DNA of 64,000 nucleotides from Undaria pinnatifida (lineage: Eukaryota; Sar; Phaeophyceae; Laminariales; Alariaceae), in contig JABAKD010000014.1 in NCBI GenBank assembly GCA_012845835.1, positions 3,397,710 through 3,461,709 on the forward strand, read 5' to 3'. The notes under the pieces were generated by a model. The model did not search any database. It was not told where the DNA came from and saw only the letters and a program-made list of their open reading frames with translations. The position numbers were made by a program, and so were the translations under genes. The stretch's first letter is position 1; every line of letters starts with the position of its first letter. Positions 55,206 through 64,000 of the stretch are shown here, in pieces.

Positions 55206-57185
55206 AGCCGTGGCCACCCCTACTGACTGCGACCGCTGTCGCGAAGAAGACAGCTATTCATACAACACCCACTCCCTCTGCGATCGCGCTTCCGGGGAGC
55301 CCGCTGCTCGAGACCGTCAGCCGCATCGCGGCACCCACTGCCAACGCTCCGGAGGATGCCCCGACGGGCTCACTATCCCGAACCTAATTCTCCCAATAAT
55401 AGTGCAGCTCTGAACCACATCGCGCTGGTATGGGCGTGTCTGCCTACAGAGCCACCTGGCGCCGTATTTGGTCCTTACTTACTTACACAACACTTGCGTA
55501 GAGGCAGCGTTCGCTGACGAACTAACGCGACTCGTGTCGAGACAGAATGCACAAACCGTTCGGTAGGATTGGGGACGACGACCAGAGGGAAGCACAAGAG
55601 ACAAAACACACTACACTGTTGATACAGACCAGCTACCACGACATAAAATTGGAGTGCAGCCTGTTCCAACATACCTGGTACATACTTCGTATGCTGTTTT
55701 CCAAGAGGATTATTACAACAGCGCCGCCTATTCAGCAGTATATATATACCCATTGTCTGGTTTTAGTTAGCGCCGGCTAATATACTCAGGTGGCACTTCG
55801 CAGCGAACAGACAAAAGAGGGGGGGCGGGATCTAATTTGAAAATGCTCCGAAGCTGGACTGCCCGGAGAGGATCCGTCGCCAAGCCCTGCGGTTGCCATC
55901 TTCTTGCCTTCAGGTCTGAAGTACATAAGGTAAGGGATGCTCGCTTAGCTACGACCGCAGTAATAGCCCCGATAATCCCACTGCTCACCGCTCCATCACT
56001 CCGCTGTGTTACATCTATTAGCTCCAGATGACAGTCTAGGGTGCTGCTACTGTATACCAGCCTTCCGTTTGTACCTTCAACCTAAATTTCAGACCCTACG
56101 ACTTGCGTTAACAACTACCGGTAGCTTAGTCTATACCGCAGTCGCCAACTTTTATACTGTTATGTTGTATCCTGCATTATGACCTCGAGATCCTACCATT
56201 ATTCCTGCATCGCACACGTTTCATATTCTTCTGTTGAGACGACACACACATTAAATACAAATTGTGGTTGGACGCTCCGCCATTATTGGGGCGGGGCGGC
56301 CAGTTCTAATCCCTAACCTGTACACGCTTCCCCTTCAGATGTCAGGATGCAGTTGTTAATCCCGGGGGAGTCGCAAGTTACAAAGGGGGAACACAGACCT
56401 AGCGTTTCCGTGAGCTATTATAGCGTACAAACGCTCTTACAACTCAACATTTTTTACTAATAAATTAGCCGCCACGCAAGCAACCGGGCAAGCAACACCG
56501 ACCACAGCCCAAACGAGTTAATGGTTTAGTCTACCATTAATACATTCGTAGTAAAAGGGTAAGTAAGGGTGTTGCAGGCCAGAGGAAGAAAAACGCACCT
56601 TCCTGGTGAGGGTTGGGATCTTCTTTCCGTTGGAGGATCTACTGCGCGTAACATACTTACTTGTAGTTCCTGACCGTTTCAATTTTCAACAACGGCAAAA
56701 CTCAAAATTCAAAATTATTTGGACTTTTTTCGTTGTTCTTTATCTCCCCCGTGCAAGAAAAATCACGTTTTTTCTGGGAAACCCCCCGCTGGCTTCTCTT
56801 TACCCCGTGGAACATGATGATGAGACGAGAGAGTCACGTCGTAATTTTTGTCCTAATGCATCAAGCATCCGGGTCCAAGTGCTAGAGCCCTCCACTGCTA
56901 CACAAGACAGGTCAGACATGTTGCCGCGAGGTTCGCCCGTCCCAAAACAAATGAACTGCAGGTGGCTGTATAGCCGAAGGGCTCCGACTGATCGAGCACT
57001 CCGTTCAAGAAAATGTGTATCTTGCATACGATCGTCGAGAACACGTACCCAAGGGCGGAAAACATTCAAATGCGATCTCTTTGTGTGGCCCGTGAACCGG
57101 TCCCATGTATCTGGTATTAAATAGGAAGAACGATGCATCTTTCGTTGACCCGACTGTTTAGCGGGCTCGCCAAGTGTGGGGGATG
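55206..57185. other. No certain gene
   Basis: A 172-codon + frame (56606-57124) and a 112-codon minus frame (57138-56800) overlap; neither has recognised motifs. A Pro/Thr/Ala frame over 55210-55390 is weakly exon-like. Sequence around 56370-56500 is distantly related to parts of the intron at 15975-16110 and 17390-17450. Confidence 0.4.
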
Positions 57186-57189
57186 CATA

Positions 57190-58055
57190 GCGCGGACATT
57201 ATTAGACTTTCTCATGGCAGTCCCCACGATGGCATGCCATGGCACTGCTGCCATGAGCTTACATGCAGCATCGTCGTGACCCTGCCATGGACTCTCATGG
57301 CAACGCCATGGCAGTGCCACGGCGATGCCATGGGATCGCCGGCATGGCACTGCCATGAAGTCTCGTGGCAATGCCATGGCAGTGTCATGGCGGTGCCATG
57401 GGGATCGTGACATTTTTTCATGGGAGCCCATAACTTTTCATTGCCGTTCATGGGCTTCACGAATTTCCATTGATTGAATTTCAAAGCAATGTCATCGCGC
57501 AGTATCATGGGATTTCATGCAATTAATTGCCATGATGGGCTTTTATGGTACCGACTGCCACGGCATGCCCCGAACACATGCACGGCCTTGCCCGGGAAAT
57601 TCCCACGTCAGCGCCGTGGGAGGTTCCATAGAACTACCATACATAGCAGCGCAGAGAAGGGTCCCATGGCATTGCCACGGGGCTGCTGTCGCGGTGCAAT
57701 ATGCACTCATAACCCTAACCGTAACCCGTCCCATATAACTGCCCAATAGCAGTGCCGTGGGAGATCACATGGCACCGCCATGGAACTACTGTCACGGTGC
57801 TACATGTACTCTTAGCCCGAACTCTAGCCGTACCCCTACCCCTATCCCTTAAACCATGGCAGTTCATCCTTGTGGCGTCCCATGGCGTTGCGATAGCGCG
57901 TGCCGTGGTACGTACCATGGCACTACCACGGCACTCTCACGGGTATTCATCGCAGCGTCATGGGCCTTCATCGCAGCGCCATGGCAGGCGGCAGTACCAT
58001 GGCCGTGCCATGGCCGTGCGCGGGCAGTGCCATGGCCGCGCCATGGAAAGGCTAA
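57190..58055. repeat. CCATGG/CATGGCA palindrome-rich minisatellite
   Basis: Units such as TGCCATGGCA, GCCATGGCAGTGCCA and CCATGGGAT recur throughout, in two dense blocks (57220-57430 and 57740-58055) separated by sparser sequence. Many are self-complementary. Short CCCTAACC/CCCCTACCCC tracts occur at 57710-57730 and 57825-57850. Confidence 0.8.
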
Positions 58056-58401
58056 CTCTTATCTATCGTTGGGGATTTCAACTCTCTCGTGTGGCTGGTT
58101 TTGCGTGGTGTTTTTGGGATCACCTTTTACGTGCTACGGCGCTGCCGGTATCGGCCATATACTCAATGCAACTGCAGCTTTCCTTCAAACCTGCTGCTAG
58201 ATGCGAGCTGTTTGTCATGAGAAAAGCAGCTAGCACTCCCTAGAATCAGCAATGTGTGCCCATTTTCTCTATTCAACCCTTTGGGTTCAACCCCAATGCA
58301 CCCCACCACAACATACCTATCAACATTATCTCCAATTCACCTTGCCCCAACATAAACTTGTCGGAACTTGATATATGTATAGGATCGAGTCTGCAACGAC
58401 G

Positions 58402-58678
58402 ATGGCCACCACCAGCCGTGAGGGAGGAAGCGGTGGCGGTGCGACTACGTCATCCTTGACAACTGCTGACTCCGCCACAACCGACCGCATCGCCCTGGAG
58501 ATTACGAGCGCCAAACTCAGCGCAAGTCGACGCCGAGCTTGACGTCAAGCGTTTTTTCCGTTGTTTGTTTTCTGACAATGTGCAGCGCTGCCTTGATAGA
58601 CAGCCTGGGCTGACCAACAGCTTGATGCTTGCCCTTACATCTTTGGTGGATATGCAGTGCACGATTAATTCGGTGTAG
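58402..58678 (+). pseudogene. Possible small ORF with an apparent frameshift
   Basis: From ATG 58402 the frame encodes MATTSREGGSGGGATTSSLT, then TTDRIALEITSAKLSA, and soon stops. From the same point the next frame continues AQVDAELDVKRFFRCLFSDN to a TAG at 58676. The two halves read smoothly as one helix-forming protein if one base is missing near 58530. A 107-codon minus-strand frame (58773-58450) overlaps, so the coding strand is not certain. Confidence 0.3.
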
Positions 58679-60185
58679 AGAACAAACACACGTGTCCCCT
58701 CCTTCCTAGGTTTAAGATTGTATGTCTTTTGCCGCCAGAATAATGCCACTATAACCGCAGAGTAGCGCTTCATAGGAGGCCGAGAAACATTCCATTATCT
58801 ACTGTGTGACTTCACGTTTCCTCATTAATGATGTGCGGTCGACTATGAAACAAGTCGAAACCCAATATATTCGAATGGAGTGTGATAATATAGATGGAAG
58901 AGCGCACCCTGACAGCCCTGTCTGTGGGGCTGTGAGTTGGCTGATTAGAACTCACCGACTACTAGCAGTTCTTTGTTGACTAGGCGTTACAGGTGATAAG
59001 TAGTTGCGTTTGGTAATTTGCGGAGTTTTTCATCCGTGCATCAGACTCGCACGTTTGCAGCTGGATGTGTGACGCATATGAGTAAAAACTACCAAGTAAA
59101 TCCGTTGGTTGGCTCTTGCTCCGCCACCCAACAACTACCTTACAGTCAAGTTTGGCCAACCCACAGCCCTAAGTCGGTTAGTTGGCTACTACTACGTCAG
59201 CCCTCAAGTCCGACTAGCTCACAGCCCTACCTTCTTTGCTTTCGACCAGCCTCCTTCGTCTGTTGAGGTTCACCTACGCGGACACCCTGTTACAATAAAT
59301 CAGGTTGCCATCCAGAACGCGTTGAAGAGGCGATGCAGCTGCGACAAGCTCCCAGCGCAAGGCAAGTCCCACACTTGTATCCATCTCATTTGTTGGTGTA
59401 TGCCACAGTAAACCACTCCGGGACTGCATCCATGGTTTCGGGGGGACGTCCTTAGAATTGGTGTGGGATCCTGCTTGCGGTATGTGGTGTGAGTACAGGT
59501 TTAACGTTATTATCCACACACCCTATATTGTAAGACTTCTTCCTGGCGTACAGTTGTCGTTGTCGGTTACGAATGTTTAACCTTTGACGAAGGAGCTTCA
59601 ACATGGTGCCTTGGGATGTTTCAAACCCTTTAGAATTTCACCCACGTTTAGGGGACAGGACAACATACTTGGGGTCTTACGTATATAGAACGAAGAGGAA
59701 GACTCATGCCCCTTTTGTTTGGTTTTGATCGAGCTGGTAGCGCACGCGCCTTTCCCCCCCCCCCTTCGATCACTCGTCGTCCGTTCGTCATCAGCCTCGC
59801 TGCTGATCACAATAAACCAATCAATTGGCTTAGGATTGTCGAGATCAACATCATCATCACCATACCGTCTTCTTTATGAATCTGCGCAAGATCACGTAAC
59901 AGCGGCTGAGTGTTTGCCTCAACAGTAACCTGGGTTGTATTTTGACACCGGCAATCTGTCAGTGGACACAAGCACACAAATCAGCATTGAGCTGGTATAC
60001 GCGCCTTATCTCTAATACACCACTCCCACACAACCCTTCCTCGCCCTTTGCTGCGTCTACCCATTTGAAGGCGTACATGTCTACCTTTACGCGGTTAGTT
60101 ATCATGTCTAATTTTACATAGTAGTTTATATGCATGCCTTTACACATATTGCACCACATTCATTCAGCGGAGCAAGCACCTTAAC
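58679..60185. other. No gene recognised
   Basis: Short frames only. Tandem-like TTGGCTACT/CACAGCCCTA motifs at 59110-59240. Nothing else is supported. Confidence 0.4.
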
Positions 60186-60253
60186 ATGACGCAGGTCACG
60201 CAAAGACCAGAAAGCACACCAATGCCAACGAAAACGGTGGCGGCGATGGAAGA

Positions 60254-60418
60254 ATGTCGGCGGGGGGGCGGCAGAATTGCGGGCTATCTGAAGGAGGAGG
60301 AGAGGGAGGCTTGCTCGGACACGAAGGGGGGTCGGCGAAGGAGATTGCCCTGCTCAAGGCTTCCGCGGAGAGTTTACGTGCTGGGCTTCGAGAGAAGGAG
60401 GACTTCATCACCGAACTG
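60254..60418 (+). CDS. Coiled-coil gene, first recognisable exon
   Basis: An ATG at 60254 opens MSAGGRQNCGLSEGGGEGGL, then GGSAKEIALLKASAESLRAG and LREKEDFITEL, ending CTG|GTAAGC in phase 0. The Leu/Ile spacing of the second half is that of a coiled coil. In the next frame an ATG at 60186 gives MTQVTQRPESTPMPTKTVAA, a more protein-like start that would connect to the coiled coil only with a length change in the G7 run near 60261. Either the start is 60254 or the G tract hides a frameshift. Confidence 0.6.
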
Positions 60419-61116
60419 GTAAGCGATTAGTTAGCAACATACTGGCAATACTCAAGGTTGCATTATCACTGAACTAGTGAGCGATCACTGGAGAGTATTC
60501 GTGCTGGGCATAGAGAAAAGGAGGGCACATCACTTGACGACTGAGTTATTAGTTGGCAACGCGAAGGTTGCGTCGCTTAACTGAGAAATGAGGCAAACCT
60601 TCTTGCGTACACGGAGCGATCCAACTACGGAATGAGTTCGAACAACGGTTTTACCCATTCGTTTTATGCCTAGGCCATGGGATAGTTCATCGAATTGCAA
60701 TTTCATTTTTTTCCTCTGAAAGTTAGGTTAGTGCTCGGGTTTGATTGGTAACTCTTCAAATGAGGAGCATAATAAAATTCAGGTGCTACCACTATCGTAG
60801 CACGAGTCAGATGATACGCTGTTCGAAGGTTAACCCCCCAATGTGGTGCACATCCACTCTAAGCTACGCACGGCTTCCCGTTGGACAACACGGGCAGTTA
60901 ATATCCCCGAGGAAGTCGTACTATTGTCAGAGTTGTTCGTGACGAAGAAGAGCGAAAAGTCACAGACCGATTATTGGTGTTTTTCACTTTAACCGTACCA
61001 AAAGAGGAAATAAAATGAAGTGCCAAACGTGGGACGCTCAACCCGAAGTATGTATTATGCGATCTCCTAATGCACTGAATGCCTGCGCATTTGCTTGCTT
61101 TTCTGTGTGTTTGCAG

Positions 61117-61218
61117 GAGAGGGAAAAGGAAGGCCTGGTGGAGCAGGTTGACAGACTCGGATCCACGACACAAGACAACGTGAAGCTTACGCAGAAGATC
61201 GCCTCGCTGGAGGGCCAG
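61117..61218 (+). CDS. Coiled-coil gene, second exon
   Basis: 34 codons between TGTGTTTGCAG and GGCCAG|GTATCG, phase 0 at both ends. It reads EREKEGLVEQVDRLGSTTQD then NVKLTQKIASLEGQ, continuing the heptad pattern with Leu/Val/Ile at core positions. Such proteins act as structural or tethering components, but no family can be named. Confidence 0.7.
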
Positions 61219-61510
61219 GTATCGGCAAATGAAACACCGGTGCTTACTGTACTTATGGGTGCAAGTTTGTCCACAATTTGCACTAATTAATGAACACAAG
61301 TTTTTCCATCTCGGGCAGAGTTGTGGGGACAACCTGTGAGCTCATTTTTAAGAAAACGAAGGCCCTTGTGTTTCAGTCTGAAGTGATACCCGGTCCCCCG
61401 GTGAGAAATAGTGTGAATAGTGTCATACCGCTTCCCTCGAATGAGGACTAACGACCTCTAACTGAAGCATGAAAATTACCCACTCACCGACAACGCTTGC
61501 CGTGCTGTAG
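61219..61510. other. Intron of the coiled-coil gene
   Basis: No exon or repeat recognised; ends in a moderately pyrimidine-rich acceptor. Confidence 0.5.
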
Positions 61511-61624
61511 CTGGAAAGACTTCAGACAAAACTGGAGCAGGCTGAGGCCGAGCAGGCCTTGACCATGACACTGGTGGACGCGCTCAAGTCGGCACAGAAC
61601 GACGTCGTCCGGGCGCACGGACAG
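61511..61624 (+). CDS. Coiled-coil gene, third exon
   Basis: After CGTGCTGTAG the exon reads LERLQTKLEQAEAEQALTMT then LVDALKSAQNDVVRAHGQ. The donor GGACAG|GTCACT keeps phase 0 like the other exons; an alternative AAG|GTGTAG at 61641 would change phase. A family R element is inserted 34 bp downstream. Later exons were not identified, although the heptad-coding minisatellite at 62.5 kb lies on the same strand. Confidence 0.65.
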
Positions 61625-61657
61625 GTCACTCAAAGGCAAGGTGTAGTATTCAGTCGA

Positions 61658-61914
61658 GTCGTCCCATGGTGGGAGTTGCATTTTTTGGGCCAAACGTTTC
61701 TGACCGGTCGAACTCAAGTGCGAACCTATGATAGCACGACGATTTGACGAGTACAACGGTTGTTTATAGAACCAGCGCATAGACACATTTGGTCGGGTTG
61801 CGCGAACGAACGTCTTCGTAACGTCATGTTTCGCCGGAGATACTGAGCTGCTCCTCATGCTAGGACCTCAGCAGTTTCTTTGAATCTTCTGCTGCACCCC
61901 TAGCGTAGGATGAC
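61658..61914. mobile_element. Short TIR element, family R, copy 3, with exact 8-bp duplication
   Basis: It starts GTCGTCCCATGGTGGGAGTT and ends CCCTAGCGTAGGATGAC, inverted relatives. The octamer TCAGTCGA directly flanks it at 61650-61657 and 61915-61922. It is collinear with 26186-26445 and 27016-27272. Length 257 bp, no ORF. The 8-bp duplication points to hAT-type (or P-type) integration. Confidence 0.85.
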
Positions 61915-61922
61915 TCAGTCGA

Positions 61923-62526
61923 CGTATATATTTCTCGGGGGCGATGGGGCTGACAGTAAACGCGTGCTACGGTAGGGGTAGACCCTTGGTCCTAGATGCC
62001 TCCTCGCTTAAGGAACTCCATACCTCACCCCACAACCGACTTTAAAAACAAAGCTAAGCCCGATTGGAGACTGATTCTACGAAATCCCCCCCCCCCCAAA
62101 CAGCGATTTCTCTTTAACGAAGGTTTCACGACAGCTCGGCACGAGGAAGAATGGTGTAAAAACGTAATCTTCATATATTTTTTTTGTTTGCAAAGGAGTA
62201 TCGAGCGAGGATCGTCGGGGTGGCAAGGGTCACCGTATTTCAGGAGATACGGCCGGGAGCTGGTTTCAAAAACAGGCGATTTCGTTAAAGAAAAGTTGGG
62301 GGGGCTACCGTAGTTTGACACATGAACCACCCCACGGAGTAGGTACTGAACGAATCTTTTCGAAAAATTAGCATTGGAACGAAATATTGTGGGTTTTCTC
62401 CGCTTGAGAAGCCCCGCCAGTGGAAATATCTGTGCTCAATAGTCCAACTCGTTCCGTAGCATGGCTCGGTAGATGCGGCAGGGTCCAGGAAGGGCGAGGC
62501 CTCAACATCTCCGTACTTTTCAAGAA
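61923..62526. other. No gene recognised
   Basis: Short frames overlap on both strands (61996-62313 plus, 62330-62025 minus). A C run is present at 62085-62096. No feature can be supported. Confidence 0.4.
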
Positions 62527-63560
62527 GGTAGATGGAAGCTTCCATGGAAGTGGCAGAGGCTGCCATGAAAGTGATGGAAGCTTTCACGGAAGAAGTGGAA
62601 ACTTCTATGGAAGCCGCGGAAGCTTCCACGGAAGTAGTAGAAGATAACCATTTAAGTAGTAGAAGTTAACCATTGGAGTAGTGGAATCTTCGATGAAAGT
62701 GATGGAATCTTTCATGGAATCACATGCAGAGCATTTTAAGCTTCTATGGAAGTGATGAATGGTTCTATGGAAGCGTTGGAAGTATCCATGGAAGGAGAGG
62801 ATGCTTCCATCGAAGGGATGAAAGCTTCCGTGAAAGCAGTGGAAACTTCCACGGCAGTAGTGAAATATCGCATAGAAGTAGTGGAAGCTTCCATGGAAGT
62901 AGATGAAGCTTCGGTGAAAACTTCCGCGGAAGCAATTGAAGCGATGGAAACTTCCATAGAAGTAAGTTGTGGAATCTTTCATAGAAGTGATGGAAGCTAC
63001 CATGGAAGCAGTGGAAGAGCTTCCATGGAAGTAGTCTAAGCTTCCATCAAAGTATTGAACTCTCCGCATTCCACCGAAGTGGTCGAAGCTTGCATGCAGT
63101 GAAACTTTTCATGAAAGTGGTGGAAGCTTCCGTGAAAGCAGTGGAAGCTTCCATAGAATCAGTTGAATATTCCATGGAAGCCGTGGAAGGGTCCATGGAT
63201 GTAGAAGATGTTCCATGAAAGTAGTGGAAGCTTCGATGGGAGTGGTGGAAGCTTCCATGAAAGTAGCGGAAGCTTCCATGAAAGTAGCGGAAGCTTCCAT
63301 GGTAGTAGTGGAAGTTTCCAGGGAAGCAGTGGAAGCTCCGGCGGAGGTGGTACAAGCTGCCATGGAAGAAGTGAAAGCTTCCATGGAAGTGGTGGAAGCT
63401 CCCATAGAAAGAGTGGTAGAACCTCCCATGGGACTAGTGATGGAGGCTTCCATGGAGTATGGTGATGAAAGCCTCCTTGGACGTGGTAGTGAAAGCTTCC
63501 ATGGAAGTAGTGGTGGAAGCTTATATGGAAGCAATAGTGGAAGCTTCCACGAGCTTGCAC
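62527..63560 (+). repeat. 21-bp minisatellite encoding a seven-residue repeat
   Basis: The unit GAAGCTTCCATGGAAGTAGTG repeats about 45 times with divergence. On the + strand it encodes EASMEVV-type heptads, seen as MEASMEVAEAAMKVMEAFTE (62532), then VVEASMEVDEASVK (62880-62920) and VVEASMGVVEASMKVAEASM (63221-63280), interrupted by stops near 62667 and frame changes. The unit core GCTTCCATGGAAGC is palindromic, so the minus strand also has open frames (Ser/Phe/His-rich). Confidence 0.85.
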
Positions 63561-64000
63561 GAAATTTTACGAGTTTCTATGTAATTCGTCGAGCTTCCAC
63601 TCAACCACGAAATGGTGTACGTATGAGGCCGGTTGGGCGTAGCGCGTAAATTCTTGCACAAATATATAGAGAGTGTATTTCAGGAGTACGTTCCAGTATG
63701 TTTCAGTGAGATCTTCTGTGTTTTCATTAGTTTGATTATGCTTTGAAGGCGACGTTGGCTTACACCGCACAAAATGAAGAACCTAAACGTAACGGTACAA
63801 CTTGCGCCAGCAGCGAACACTACACTTGCATAGACGTTGATAAAGCATATGTTCACGTTGGGACCAAGTGTTGATTTCATTTTGCATCACTAACCTGAAC
63901 CCTAGAGAATGCATCGTTCGACAAATACAAGATGCCCCCCCCCGCTATCTTGTTGCTTGCGCATTTAAATTTGCGGCGAAGATGCAACGAGCTGGAGCAT
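63561..64000. other. No gene recognised
   Basis: AT-rich to mixed sequence to the window end, with a short C run near 63936. Confidence 0.4.

Noticed and set aside
56606-57124. 172-codon + frame as a gene
   Set aside because: It overlaps a 112-codon minus frame, has no recognisable motif and no splice evidence; it was kept only as an unassigned stretch.

Overview
The window looks like nuclear DNA of a complex eukaryote, most likely a brown alga (Ectocarpus-like) or another stramenopile. The case rests on short coding exons with GT-AG junctions that join in frame across long introns, proteins rich in Gly/Ser/Asn/Ala/Pro, several families of non-LTR retroelements and TIR elements, large micro- and minisatellites, and no bacterial operon structure. 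The assignment is inference; no rRNA or organelle marker is present to confirm it.

Four protein genes can be supported, all on the + strand. (1) A scaffold gene whose certain part runs from about 9.8 to 18.8 kb and whose N-terminal exons may lie at 731-1427. It encodes low-complexity Gly/Ser/Asn sequence, then a coiled coil, then a C-terminal domain that matches the ATG11/FIP200 'claw' of selective autophagy. (2) A patatin-like lipid acyl hydrolase at 46.4-49.8 kb, with a GASAGG nucleophile motif and a VDGG catalytic-Asp motif on separate exons. (3) The 3' end of a basic, probably nuclear protein at 51.5-53.1 kb. (4) A coiled-coil gene at 60.2-61.6 kb with three exons joined in phase 0. A fifth gene may start at 303 and run off the left edge on the minus strand.

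Most of the rest is repeats. At 0-9.6 kb there are a possible divergent promoter, a small TIR element, two minus-strand LINE remnants, Pro/Thr-coding triplications and degenerate repeats. At 9.6-18.8 kb is the autophagy-type gene; its introns hold a LINE fragment, a 0.5 kb TTG/GTTGTC microsatellite and a hAT-like miniature element. At 18.8-23.8 kb there are a ~95-bp tandem array, a 3 kb satellite with a 30-bp unit and ~450-bp higher-order structure, a LINE 3' fragment and G-rich repeats. At 24-34 kb no gene is recognised; there are TIR elements, TATCGAATC repeats and two tandem arrays with an abrupt C-rich to G-rich switch. At 34.5-38.6 kb there is a probable gag-bearing LTR element on the minus strand. 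At 38.6-46.1 kb there are a 40-bp-arm hairpin, a decayed LINE with a YADD motif and several TIR elements. At 53-60 kb there are duplications, a cluster of tRNA-like sequences and a CCATGG palindrome field. At 62.5-63.6 kb a 21-bp minisatellite encodes heptads.

The best leads are the ATG11/FIP200-type gene, the patatin gene with a duplicated catalytic-Asp segment (DGG versus DSG), a hAT-like miniature family with a palindromic GGGTC core and exact 8-bp target duplications, a short element that seems to share a LINE's 3' tail ending in a C tract, and the near-perfect hairpin at 38927-39014. Exon boundaries were placed by eye and gene models are partial.
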